Source: Combretum micranthum (taxonomy: Eukaryota; Streptophyta; Magnoliopsida; Myrtales; Combretaceae). From it: a DNA stretch of 64,000 bases. Positions 45,866 through 58,846 of the stretch are shown here, piece by piece; position 1 is the first letter of the stretch; each line of letters begins with the position of its first letter. Below the pieces are notes generated by a model, which ran no database searches, was not told where the DNA came from, and worked only from the letters and a program-made list of their open reading frames with translations. The position numbers and the translations under genes are program-made. The DNA lies in the NCBI GenBank assembly GCA_024138025.1, contig JAMXBD010000688.1, positions 1-64,000 on the forward strand. Reading direction: 5' to 3'.

Positions 45866-47310
45866 CACACATAAGTTGAAACTTTTTGTAAGTGTGAAGG
45901 AAGCTTCTCACTAAAACAACAAATGAGATGGTTATTTTAAAGCTAAAACACCCTAACCCTACTTCCAAAAGCATCTATGCTTACTACAAATGATTGGGAA
46001 AAGTCATGATGAACCAGCATTCACCCACTATGGGATTTTGTTATGCACTCAAAAGTTACTATAGTCGTGGGAGCCTGTTCAAAATTATTCTTCTATTTTA
46101 CTTAAGCATGTTATAAGTGGAGTAGCAATAGTAAAAGTATAGCCCTTTACAAAATGACTATAGTATCAAGAAAGCCTAAAAGGCACAAAGTTGCTTTAGT
46201 AACTTTAGTAATGGACAATCTTTTATAGTATCCACCTTTGTTAGCTTAAGGAAATGACCCAAATACTCAATTATAGTCTTTCCAAAGGAACATTTACTTT
46301 GCTTCAAATAGAAGCGATTATCTAAGAGAACTTAGAGAAGGATAGATAAGTGGAGCTAAATGCAAGTAAAAAGAAGAATTGTGAATGAAAATATCACAAA
46401 AAACCTCATGAAAAATCTATATGAAAAATGGTTTGAACATTCGATTTATGATAGACTAAAATGTAGCAAGTGCATTATATAAACCAAATGACATTACCCT
46501 TACTTCATATAGCCTCTTATAAGTATCAAAGGTTGCCATTTCTATATCACCTAAGTACATGCACATTTGATGAAATCTAAACAATAAGTTGAGTTTAGAA
46601 AAAATCAAGACATCCAATTCATTTAAATCATTGATGGCAAGTGTAGGAAACTCATGACAAATAGTAATGTGATTAAGAGCACACTAGTTAATACAAAACC
46701 ACCGTGTTTGATCATTTTTATTAACCAATAGTACTAGAGAAGAAAATGGACCAATATTATGTTGTATATCCTAATTAAGCATTTCTTGCACTTGTTTCTT
46801 CATCTCCTCTTTTGAAAATACAAGAAACTATATGGTTTAACCTTGATTGGAAGGCATACTAAGTCACTATTGGTAGTGCCCTCAAGCATACTAAACTACA
46901 TAATTTGAGCCACTAAATGGAAGTAAGAAGATGTTGCATCTATATAGAACATTCTTCATAACTTATGATGGAAAAATTGACTAATATTATATATGTTAAA
47001 ACATTTTTACTAAACTATTTGACTACATTGCTAAAGTTCCATAGTCAAATTATTATAATTGATAGTATTGGCCATTAAGTGTTGAAGCCACTAAATCCAC
47101 AAAATAATCACAACTTCCATAATGGACAACATGCCAAACGGTCTTCAAAGGCAATGTCTTGAATAGACAAAGGTACTTTCACACAATAACCCTCACAATG
47201 AAGGCTTTCATTATTTATAATCATTGCAATAAAAAGACTTGGTGTACAATGAGATTCAAATGCTTAATCATCTAACTTTGTAGAAAAATATGAATACTTC
47301 TACTTTTCAC
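45866..47310 (-). pseudogene. Degenerate Ty3/gypsy pol (protease-RT-RNase H relic)
   Basis: Read right to left on the minus strand, family landmarks appear in order but in shifting frames with many stops. Protease box remnant (SIHIFL with LNL) near 47300-47250 and the protease/RT linker (WLQ...NLTMEL) near 47040; FSKEEMKKQVQEMLN near 46800; PFSSLVLLVNKND near 46735 and RWFCIN; FSKLNLLFRFHQ near 46590; MSFGLYNALATF near 46470; FYLKQSKCSFGKT near 46310; KLLKQLCAF near 46190. The polymerase YxDD box is not recognisable. Decay far exceeds that of the chromovirus. Lineage not determined. GSL8 interrupts it at 45865. Confidence 0.75.
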
Positions 47311-47991
47311 TAAACTATCTTTAATTATCCATTATAATACCTTAAAGTTTAATTTTTAGGGCACTAACGTCTTTGATAAAGCATGGTAACTAAAAGTTAA
47401 CTATGTAACTCTCATGTCTTCATTATTTTTTTATGTATCAAAATTTACAAGTCAAAGTCTTTATCTTCATCACATAAAAATAACATAAACTATGACTAGT
47501 ATTACAGGTACTGAGTCCGTTGGTAGAGTTAGGACCTTGCAAACATACAAAATGGTTAGTGCTGTATTAGGTGGTTGTCCATAAGTCACTGAGAAATCAT
47601 AAAGGAGAATATTCTAGAAGAGTGTATAATGATTGGATAAAGTTCACTTGCCTATACATGGTGGAGAGAAAGGCTATTTATAGTTGTGGTCATACTAGAA
47701 TGGGGCCTATAAATTATTTTCTATTATGATGGACCTTAGATCAATAGCTTATCTATCCCCGAAGTGAGGGAGTCATCTTTGGTGTGAGGTGAAGGAGTTG
47801 CTAGAGTGCGGCTAAACTAATGATGTCCCCTAGGTCCCGTATTGCAACAAGAATCGTGTAACAAGTCAAGTGAATAGCTTGTTAGAGAATTCATGGCTTG
47901 TGCAGGACGAATAGGTGCCAAGTCTCCACTTGGATTTGCAATGTGAAGAGAGAAATCAAGGTCGAGAAAGTTGCCAAATTGAACTCCCAAG
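47311..47991 (-). other. Possible remains of a gypsy gag or LTR, unresolved
   Basis: This lies upstream (minus sense) of the pol relic, where gag and LTR would be. No gag motif is legible. A minus-strand 'ctataaatagcc' near 47665-47676 resembles an LTR TATA box, and GC content rises toward 47990, as LTRs in this window often do. Confidence 0.3.
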
Positions 47992-48364
47992 TGTAAAACC
48001 CCAAGGTTTTGTGATTGATTTAGCTTAAACCCTAATCGGAAGAAACCCTAAAATCAACAAAACACTAATTAAATGTAATAGTTTAAGTTCGATAATCCCG
48101 TGTTCGTAACCCAAAGAAAGTAAGTAAGAGATTAGGATGTAGAATAATTCGTAATAACATAAAGAAGCTTAAAAAGATCATATCAGTAAACCACAAATCG
48201 TTTTGAACCCAATCGGATACAGTTCTTGAAAAACGTATCATGGGGTTCGGAATAGTAAAAATATTCCGAATATACCATTAGACTCATAAAAATATAAGAT
48301 TTCTAAAAATATCAGTTTCATAATTTTTCAGTAAATAAAAATAACAGATATCGCAATTATACGT

Positions 48365-51300
48365 TGTCACGCCCCGAGGGGTACCCTAAACGTGGTAATC
48401 CACCGTATACGATACTAAAGCCTAGGAATGACTACCTCAGTCATGCAAAGGCTTCCATATCATGTACAATGTGTACAACATAACCAAGGAAACGCATCAA
48501 AATAACGCAATTTACATTGATAATAATTAAGTAACAAAGCAAGAAGAATACTTATCATAAATCGTAAACATCGTAAATTACAATTCTTAAGGGCATATTC
48601 CTCTATTGTCTTCAAGTCAAAATAAATACACCTTTTAGAAATTCCAAAACGCTAACATAGCATACATTACATATGAGGAACCTTACAAAATAACTTCATC
48701 TTATGTTCCCATTGCCTTCATAAAAGTTTATCATCCTTCCATGACTTCCTTAGCGTCATGTTCCTTGAATAAAGCAATGAGTATACCTGTTTCAATACAA
48801 ATCTATGGGCGTATAAGCTACAACTAGCTTAGTGAGGTATTCCTTTTCATTCACATCATGTTTTCAAATAAGTTCATTTAAATTTTCACACATATGCTAT
48901 GCATACAATGCAACAATCACGTGATTACACAAATATATATAGTTATCCGAAAACGATATATAGAACGGATTTACCCTCCGTATCGAAGGTTAGGGAATCA
49001 GTGTGAAGATCCTCGACCTTCTACTGCTAGTCTCCAGGTCCCCACCCAAGGCGTTCGGTTGGCTCAGCTCCGAACCTAGGGTCGCATTCCCCGTGCGATT
49101 TGGATTCTCTAGGAAGGAACATGGCCGTGACCCACCACGATAACAGCCAATCCAACTCTACACGTAGGAGTAGCAGCCTTCCAAAAAAGATGTGACTTGA
49201 TGGATGCTATGCGTGAGCATTTTATTTTTCTTAAATCAAACCTTATTAAGGTTTATTAGGAGACGATCAATCAATTTGGCAAGAATAAGTAATCATATAA
49301 GTAAGTAAGCAAAACACTTAAACAGGCAATTTGAAGTTGCGATATTCTTAATTCTCATTCCACACATAAGCATAGAATCACATATATACATATCCCCGAA
49401 TTCCCCATACATATCCATTTTTATCTTTTCTTAGTATGCTAATACCACTACTTTACAAGCATAAGTAAGGTAACGAAATTAAGAGGAATAACTCACTCGT
49501 CCATTTCGCAATCTTCATAGTCATAGAAATCCTCGGGAAAGGTGATCTCGTACCCTTTGTTACCTGGACAAAAGAAATATCCAGGATGAGTATTTCGTAG
49601 AAATTCTACTTAAACTTTCTAATTCTATTTTATTGTGTTCGTCAAAATCGTGTAGAATGAAATTTCAATTTAAATGGTCATAACATGCTCATTTTAACTC
49701 GAAATTTCTCATATAATATACCGTTTTCTACCTATTCGAAAATACCTATCCATTTCTAAGGTTAGCTTTGTCATATAAGGTCATTTAGGTTCCAAAAACA
49801 TAGGGTATAGATTTAAAACTAATATTTCTAAATTTTGCAAAATAATTTTCTAACTCAACTTCATTCAAAAATCCTTTAGTAAAAATATAGATATATATAT
49901 ATGATTGAATCCTTTGAGTATATAGATAAACTCATTTTATAAGAAAAAATTCTAATGGTAGTGTCTCAACAATTTATTTCATAAAACAATTCTTTTTAAA
50001 GTGTTAAAACTTAACTTGATAAATTTCTTTTCAAGTATTTTGAAGAAACTTTATATTTTCATATGTTATTATAAATGAGTATATTCTTATTTTATTTTCT
50101 TCATTCCTTTTTCCAAAACAAGTAATTTTTCCTTAACTTTGGTCTTTTATAAATTTTACTTCTAGTGATAAAAGATCAAAGTTATCAAAAGTGTATTAAG
50201 TTGTTTAAAACCTTTTTATAAATTTGTATTTAGAATTGTTTTAGAAAGTGAGTCTTTTCTTCTTATGTTTATTGTTTAAAATATAAGTTTTTATTTTCTA
50301 AAACTTGGTCTTTTATTTCCTTTGAAAAGAATCATCTTTATTGATAAAATCCTTTGTTTTTTATCTTATCTTATTTATATTCTTTGAAAATAAGTTTCTT
50401 CTTTAGAAACTTGAAAATCATTATTTTCCTAAGTGGATTTATAACTTTATGGGCTGAATTTATTTTAACTTTGAAAACTAATTTGTTTCTTGGTTTTGTT
50501 ATGGAGTTAAAAAGAGTTTAATCTTAAACTTTTTGTGAAACTTTGAATACTAACAAATTATTTTACTAAAACTTAGGTAACCATAACAGACAAAGAAAGT
50601 GTTTATTGATTATTTCTCCTTGGTAAAGCTAACTTTGTTATTTGAGAAAGCTTTGAGAAAGCTTGTATTACTCTATTTCTATGTTATTGATAATAACTTC
50701 ATTATTTAATAACAAGTCACTTAATAGAAAATTTGGTTCCAAGTTCCTTTATTAAAGAAAAATTCTACTTTTAAATTTAGTTGAGATAATATCATTATAG
50801 TTTTGCATGTACATGAGCATGTAAAATAAAAATATGAGAAAGATACTAGAACTAAATAATAATAAGCAAGATAATAAAAATATTAAGTATTGGGAACATT
50901 AGCTTCATCATGGTATCCCTGTCAAGTATTGGGAGCCTTAGATTCATCAAGATATCCCGGGACTAAGAATAGACTAGTCCCAAAAGAATAAAGAAAATAA
51001 AGAAAATGTTGTTTTAACTTGATATGGTTAAGTCTAAGACTAGAAAGACTAGTCTTAAAATAATATGAAATAAATAAATTGCAAAGCATAAAATTAAATA
51101 AGTAACAAGTGAGCTTATATGCTCTAAAGATTATATATAAATACTTAAATATATTTAGTTAGATATGAATAAGAAATTAGCATAATAACAACAATAAAAT
51201 CAACATATATATGAACATATGTGCAAGAACAAAACATGGACATGTTGTTGCTTTTACTACTCATATGAGTTTCAAACCAACACCATAGTCATGTTAAGTT

Positions 51301-52722
51301 ACATGACATGGGTAAATAAATGGTTGGAAGAAGTTTACCTAAAGTGTTTATGTGGTATGAAGATGGTAGATGAATGGGATTATGTGGGTAGTGATATGTG
51401 GTAGATAATTTGTATAAGGAAGGATTTTTGTGAATAATTAATTTAAGAGAGTTTTGATAGAAAGAAATTTTTTTTGTGGAGAGTATTTGTGTAGTGAATT
51501 TGAGAGAGTTTTGGTAATAGAATAAATTGTGTGAAAGAATGAAGGAGGAAGGGGTATTCATAGAATTTTGGAGTGAAAATTAGACATAATTAAATTAATT
51601 GAAAAAGAAAATAATTGGAGTGAAGAGAAAGAGAGGTGTAGATGGCAACAAGAGAGAGATGGAGAGAAAATTATTTAAAAATTAATTTTAGAAGAAAAGT
51701 GTAAGAGAAGTTTAGTAATATGTGGTGTAGAATTTTTATGGAAAAAGAAAAATTGTAGAAATAGGTATGTAGGTGTAAGAATAGATAGTAAGAAAAAATA
51801 GAGATAGCGTAATAGTAATGAATAGTAGAAAAGTATTATGAATAGTAAACTAGACGAATAAAATACCAGTAGTAATAAAAATACGCGTATAAATGCGATA
51901 TCTGTAATTTTTAGCTACCGAAAAATTCTAAAATCGATATTTTTGAAAACCTTATATTTTTACGAGTCTATTGGTATTAACGAAATATTTTTTGCCATCC
52001 GGTATACCAGGATACGGTTTTTGAAAGCCGATCCCGTTCGGATCCAAAGAACACTAGAAATTCGCGAATCTGATAATTTTAAGCTTCCTTATATTATTAC
52101 GAACTATTATCAACAATTATCATCATTTCGTTGTTTAGGATTTAAGAGCACGAGATTGCCGGATCTTAAACACTAGGGTTTATTGTAAGCTTTGTTGACT
52201 TCTAGGGTTCCGGTTTGACTTCCGATTTTGTTGAGCTGTTCGTAAGATCATAAAATTTTGGGGTTTTATCCGTATTATATATTTCGTTTGACGTCTATGG
52301 TGTATATCATTTTATTTGTGATTATTTAATATTTTCCAATTCTCAGGATCGTTTAACAGAGTCTAGAGTTAAGGGTTGACTCAGTTTGACTTTTGGTGAA
52401 AATTGAAACTTTTGATTCTAAAATTCACCAAAGGATTTAATATCTTAGTATTTCGTTGCCGAATATTTTTTGGATATATCGTCTTAATTTACGTGTTAGG
52501 AATCAAATAGATGATTTGATTTGTGTACGGATGTTGAATCAACCGATGGTTAGATTTTCTATTTTGTTTTGAGGGTTCTCTTTTTCTCAAGATTAAGAAT
52601 TCTCGTGTTTGACCTTATTTAGAATTTGGTTTTAACTTGGTTCGATTTTTAGGGTTTTGGTTTTTGGTATTTAGACTTCTAGAATTATTTTCTAAGAATT
52701 GTGAAATTTTCTGGGGTTTACA
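48365..52722 (-). mobile_element. GSL10, complete inverted long-type unit, 4358 bp
   Basis: On the plus strand TGTCACGCCCCG to GGGGTTTACA. Collinear with GSL2. In sense orientation: TATA-like near 51555, donor near 51340, imperfect palindrome 51288-51307, hairpin block 50890-51060, exon 2 at 49497-49563, covarying hairpin 48934-48962. Exon 2 is the most coding-like in the window: 15 codons ending FPEDFYD and then eight more (YEDCEMDE) to a TGA that overlaps the donor GTGAGT. Flanks tacgt and aactc do not match exactly, although host GSL9 sequence continues on both sides. Confidence 0.85.
49497..49563 (-). other. Exon-2-like segment of GSL10 with conserved short frame
   Basis: Bounded on the minus strand by acceptor TTTTGTCCAG and donor GTGAGT. 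The frame is open across the whole segment and ends at the donor. It is acidic and aromatic (PEDFYDYEDCEMDE). Equivalent segments occur at 528-596, 5908-5973, 9278-9347, 11928-12025, 21443-21506, 33401-33457, 34911-35007, 44705 on, 56646-56743 and 59911-59980. Whether it is translated, and what lies upstream in the mRNA, is not visible. Confidence 0.5.
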
Positions 52723-54517
52723 AACTCATATTTTCTTACTACCGGTACTTTATTAGTCATATCTACTTTACATTATACTATTCATTACTATTCTACACTA
52801 TTCATTTATCTTTATTTTTCTAACACCTATTCTTACACTCTATATACCTATTATCTTTACTTTTTACCTTTCTCATAACTTTATTTCACATCTACTTTAC
52901 TTATTATTATATTTAATCAACAAAAATACAAAAATAAAACTCTCTCTCCCTTCTCTTCTTAGATGGCCAGTGCCCCCCTTCTCTCTCCCACTCAATTTTT
53001 TTTCAATTTTTTTCTTTATTTAAATCACACAAAATTCACTCCTCATTTTCCTATAAATACCTCCCTCCTCTTTTATTTCTTTCACACAATTACTACCTAC
53101 AAATTTACTACCAAATCTCTCTAAAATTCTCCTCTCGAAACTCTCTCCACATACACTCTTAAAACTCTCTCAAAAATACTCTCAAACCACCTTCTACATA
53201 CATAAAACCCATTCACACATAATACTCAAAAAACCCTCTTTAGGTAAAATTTTCTTTACAAATTTCTTCTTCCTATGTCATGTAACTTTATATGACCATG
53301 GTGCGAGTTTCGAAAAACTAAATGTTATGGAAGCTACACTATGTTCATGTATTGTTCTTGCTCATGAATATTTATTTATATATTTATGTTGTTACTTTAC
53401 CTTGTTCATATTACTATTGTTATTATATTTAACTAAGTATAATTATGTATCTATATATATATTCTTTAGAGCATAAAGCTCACTTGCAATTTATTTACTT
53501 TTATGCAAAGTAATTTATTTATTTCTTTCTACGCAATTTATTTATTTCATGTTGTTTTAAGACTAGTCTCTAGTCTTAGACTTGTCCTCATTAAGTCAAA
53601 ATAATTTTCTCTTTTTTATTTTGTTTCTTTCTTTTTGGGACTAGTATACTTCTTAGTCCCGGGAGCCTTGAAGAAGCTAAGACTCCCAATACTTGACTTT
53701 ATTATTTATGTTATTTTTGCTTGTTATATTTCTCATAATCATGCCCATAAAGATTGTTGTCCAAACCTTTAAGCTTCAATTATACTTTTACAAAAAGGGG
53801 ATTTATCACCTAAAAATGGTTTTATATGAAATTTAGAATCTATGGTTTAACAAAAGTAAATTTATTCTTTTCAAAACTTTAGAAAGAACTCACTACAATT
53901 TTAAAAGCTACTCTTGTTTTGAAAAGCTTTTTAATCATTTCTATATTACCTTATTTTCCAAAAGAAGATGACTTTTTGTACTAAAATGTTTTCCATAAAC
54001 ACATAATATAAGGAAATCCCGTAAAAAGGGAATGAGAGTTTTTAAACCAAGAATTTTTAAATAAATTGCCAAAGAAAACAAATAAGAAAAGTGACATTAA
54101 TATTGAAATTTCGAAAAGAAGAAATTTATCTTTATCAAAAAGTCATTTAGGAAAAATAGTAAAATAAACATGAAATAATTCTTTGAAAACAAAAGAATCA
54201 AAATATTCGTTTTAAAGGATTTACAAAATGAATTTCTTACAAACTATGGTTTTTTAAACTTTTAACTAACATTGTTTTACTCAAGAAATTTGGTTGGACA
54301 ACAAACACTTAAGCATGGATGAAATATGAGCTATATATCTATGAAAAAGGAATTTCTCAACTATATAGATAACTAAGTATTTATCAAAGCAATTTTTTAT
54401 TGGTTTAATGTTTGAAACAAAATGCTTTTGGGATGGGAAAATTCGTGGTGAATCTGATCGCCACTATTTCGAAGCCTAAATGATCTACTTTGATGAAAAT
54501 AGTTTTAGAAATGGATA

Positions 54518-57500
54518 GAAAGCTTAAAAATATCACATTAGAAAAACCACAATTCCTTTTGAACCCAAACAGATATAGTTTTCGAAAAACATGCCTCGAG
54601 GCTGTGAATAGTAAAAATATTCCGAACATATCATTAGAATTGTAAAAATATAAGGTTTTCAAATATATTAGTTTTATAATTTTTCGGTAACTAAAAATAT
54701 CAGATATTGCAGTTATACGCGTATTTTTTTACTACTGGTACTTTATTAGTCACATCTACTTTACATTACACTCCCCATTACTATTCTACACTATTCATCT
54801 ATCTCTACTTTTTCTAACACCTACTCTTATACTCTACATTCCTATTTTCCTTACTTTTATCTTTCTTATAACTTTATATCACATCCACCTTACATATTAT
54901 TACATTTAATTAACAAAAATACAAAAATTTAAAATTCCTCTCTTTCCCTCTATGTGGCAGGCGCATACCCCTCCCCCCTCTCTCTATTTTTTTAATTTTT
55001 ATTTATTTAAATTACTCAAAATTCACTTCTCATTTTCTTATAAATACCCCATCTCCTTTTATTTCTTTCATACTTCATCTACCCACAAATTCACTACTAT
55101 CACTCTGCAAAATTTTCTCTCAAAATTCTCTCAAAAACTGTCCCAAAATACCCCCAAACTTTCTTCTATATACACAAAAACTCACTCACACATACTACCC
55201 ATCTTCTCTTTAGGTAAAAACTTCTTTCCATATTTCTTTCTACCATGTCATGTAACTTTACATGACCATGGTGTGAGTTTCCTAAATTTATTATTATGTA
55301 AGCTACACTATGTTCATGTATTGTTCTTGTTCATGAATATCTATTTCCATATTTTATGTTGCTATTTTACTTTGCTCATATTATTGTGGTTATTATATCT
55401 ACTTAAATATATTTATATATCTATATATATTCTTTAGAGTATATAAGCTCGCTTGTTATTTATTTATTTTCATGCAATGCAATTTATTTACTTTCATGCT
55501 ATTTTAAGACTAGTCTTTCTAGTCTTAAACCTGTTCTCATCAAGTCAAAACAATTTTCTTTTCTTTTCGGGACTAGTCCGTTTCTTACTCTGAGAGCCTT
55601 GATTCAAAGTTAAGACTCTCAATACTTGACTTATCTTATTTTGCTTATTAATTTGTTATTATTATTTTGCTTACTATTATTCTCATGTTCATGCAAAATA
55701 AAGAGTGTTGTCTAAACCACTAAGTTTAAATTATACTTTTTATAAAAGAGATTTTTGTCACCAAATGAGGGTTCTAAAAAAAATTTAGAAATTTTAAAGC
55801 TTTAAGAAGAACTCATTATAATACTATTATTTTGAAAGGATTTTTCTAAAACCATAACTATAGTGGTAATAGGTTGTTTCGTAAAATAAGAAGGAAGATG
55901 ATTCTTTGTTACAAAAATATGTTCCTTAAAAACATATTATAAAAGAAACCCATGAAAAGGAAACATAAGTTTTCAAACTAAGATCAAAATAATAGTCAAA
56001 GGAAATACATAAGAGAACTAATAAGAAAAATGATACTGGTTCAAGAAGTTTCAAAAGAAAAAAATAGAGAAATTTTATTTTTGTGGAAAAATCATCAAAG
56101 AAAATAGTGAGATAAACCTAAAATACCTTTTCAAAGCAAAAAGAATCAAAGCTTCATTTTTAAAGAATTTTCAATAGGATTTCTTATAAATTATGATTTT
56201 TCTAAACTTCTAACTCATTGTTTTTACTAAAGAATTTTGGTTGGACAACAAATACTTGAGCATGTATTAAATACGACCTATACATCTATAAAAAAGAATT
56301 TCTCAACAATATAGATAACTAAGTATTTATCAAAGTAATTTTTAGATGATTTGATGATTGAAACAAATGCTTTTGGGATGGGAAATTTCTTGGTAAATAT
56401 GATTGCCACTGTTCTAGAGCTTAAATGACCTAGTTTGATGAAAATAGTTTTGGAAATAGATATATCTTTTCGAATAGGTAGAAAACGGTATATTATATGT
56501 GCGATTCGAGTTAAAATGACCAAGTTATGGCCATTTTAAGTTAGAGTTGTCTTCTGCATGAATTTTGACGTTCTTATAACATGGTCTTGACAAATTTCAA
56601 GAGAGTTATCAAAAAATACTCATTATGGGTATTTTTCTTGATTAGGTGATCATGAGGAAGAATACCCATATCCCGAGGATTATTTTGACTAAATGGATTA
56701 TTCGATCGACTCATCCATTTAGAAGAAGTATCATCATGGCAACGTGAGTTTATTTCCTTAACTTGTGTACTTGATTGTGCTTGCAATATAGATGCATTAG
56801 AATTAAGGAAAGACAAAATGCTATGTATGAAAGAACACTAAGAATATCGACGTGAGAATAGATTGTAAAGGATTGCTTATCTTAGTAGAATTTGATATGT
56901 CTGAAATTCTATGGTCACCTTAAAATTTACAATAATGATGCTATGATATCTTAAATAAATTGATTCATGTATACCACATAGTAAATCTCATTACATAGGG
57001 TTATTATCCTTGGGTGATCCGTTAGCAACACGGTGGAAAGCATTACTTGGTGGCAATGATCGAAAGAAATGCTTGGCGACAAGGAATTAAATCAATGTTT
57101 GGCGGTAATCCGAAAGCATGACTCAACACGAGTAGACTTAATATGCTTGGCGGTAATGATTGAAAGCATAAGGCAACTAAAGATGACTCGTTTTGAGATT
57201 ACTTATCACCAATCCCCGAATGGAGGGCGTAAATCCATTCAACATATAGTTCTCGAAAAACTATATGTCTTACTTGCTCACATATATGCTACATTTCACT
57301 TATATGCTTAAATAACTTGTTTGGACTTTGCCACTCAAGTATTTACTTATGGAAATAATTCTCACTAAGCCCATTAGCTTATACCCCTATAGATATCTCT
57401 TGTAGTTTAGCTAGTTGTGGTTGAAGCCACAGGAACCTTGCAGTCAGGTAATTCCCTTTTTGGATAAGGAATTTTAGATGAAGTTTAGCATTAGCTTAGA

Positions 57501-57794
57501 TATAAACTTCATGAGAAAATTTCTTGTAATATACTATAGTTTATTTTGACGGGAGAATGCCCCTAAGGCTTGTAAGACAATCTATTAAGAATGAATGGAT
57601 ATTATGATTTTCACTTCTTAATTTGTTATTGTATCTTCTTAAGCTTCATATTTCAAATTATGGTCCTCTAAAATTTTGAGAGCACGCCTTACACATAATA
57701 TCGAAGCTTATGGGATGACTAAGGTTATCATACTTAAGCTTTAATATTAAGTGTAGCGAACTGTTACATTTGGGATGTCCTTTGGGGCGTGACA
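54518..57794 (+). mobile_element. GSL11, unit lacking its first ~190 bp
   Basis: Begins mid-unit at 'aaagcttaaaaatatcac' (compare GSL8 at about 41950) and ends GGGGCGTGACA at 57794. TATAAATA 55039-55046, donor near 55213, perfect palindrome 55247-55266, hairpin block 55505-55630, exon 2 at 56646-56743 (15 codons ending YPEDYFD-stop; donor GTGAGT), TTGGCGG repeats 57070-57155, perfect 9-bp stem hairpin 57243-57267, exon 3 near 57405-57446 (CTTGTAG to TCAG|GTAATTCC). The right flank aggtc does not match the left flank of GSL9, so the GSL9-GSL11 fusion is a rearrangement. Confidence 0.85.
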
Positions 57795-58846
57795 AGGTCA
57801 GCCTCCTACGACTACAAGAGCTGGTGGAATGCTTCGATGTGTTGAGGTCGTCAATATTAGAACTATAAGGACCCGAACTCATCCTTATATTTAAAATAGG
57901 TGAATCCAAATCCTCAACCACATATAACATGCAGTATTATATGTAAAGTTGATTACCAGGATCAGTTTGGATATTTGTTTACCTAAATCTCTTATAAAAA
58001 CAAATTTTAAAACTATTAACTAATACAACTTCATTTAAAACATAAATTAAGCTTTATAAAAAGAAAACTTCATACTTACTTAAAACACTCACATTTCAAA
58101 CCTTTAAGACATAGAACAATATTCACATTTATATATACACATACTAAGATATTACAAACATGAGCATATTAATAAGCCATTTACAAAAGATATACAAGAT
58201 AAACAAAAGCTAAATATATCTATTACATAGGTCTTCCAAAACTATACTATTACGCAAGTTTCATCAAGGTCATGGTCATCTCTAATCCTCCTAATCATCT
58301 AAGGAATCCTCAAAGTCGGTAGCATATTTCATACTGGTGTAGAACTCATCATGGTCATCAATACCTGAAATAGATAAAATATGAGCCAAAGGCCCAGTAT
58401 GCAAGTAATGAAAACAAAGGCAATTAACATACAAAATTATGCTATATGGTAATGCAACATCCAACAAGTTATTAGAAAATCTTTGAATTTGGCCAAACAT
58501 CACTGAAGTATTCAAACTCCAAACAACAAGGATATCCGGGGGTCTTGAGTAACAATCTTGATGTTTAGGGGGTTGATATAAGTTGTACGGGGACTTCTAT
58601 ATCCTAGATGATATATCGATAAACGAAAATGTAGCTTCCTCTAGGGTTCTTAGCCGTTTCACAACTTTACTTAACTTAATCCATAATATCACTTAATTCA
58701 AGTGTTCCTATAAACATTGAATTAAATCATATTACTTCTCCTTAAGAATAAGCAAATGTTATACCGATACTAGTAACCCTATCAACTACCCACTATGCCC
58801 CTTATGAAAGTCTTATCATAAAGAAAGGGGTGGTCTAAGTGCCTAA
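57795..58846. other. Non-coding, LTR-like sequence of unknown family
   Basis: Contains 'ataaggacccgaactcatcc' near 57867, resembling the 'TGTGAGGACCCG' start of some plant LTRs, and 'gagccaaaggcccagtatgcaagtaatgaaaac' type sequence near 58384, also common in plant LTR leaders. No pair, primer site or coding domain is visible, so family and ends are unknown. GSL12 follows. Confidence 0.35.

Larger units (their letters stand above)
47992..54517 (+). mobile_element. GSL9, interrupted by GSL10 and cut short at its 3' side
   Basis: Starts TGTAAAACCCC at 47992 (left flank ccaag). The first 373 bp run to 'caattatacg', GSL10 occupies 48365-52722, and the unit resumes with 'tattttcttactaccggtac', exactly the family order. 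TATAAATA 53052-53059, donor near 53242, palindrome 53277-53296 (one mismatch), hairpin block 53560-53700. It ends near 54517 at 'gaaatggata', before exon 2, where GSL11 begins mid-unit. Exon 2, exon 3 and the covarying hairpin are therefore missing. Confidence 0.8.

Noticed and set aside
58291..58515. 74-codon frame in the 57.8-58.8 kb segment
   Set aside because: No motif, no conservation to compare, and it lies in LTR-like sequence.
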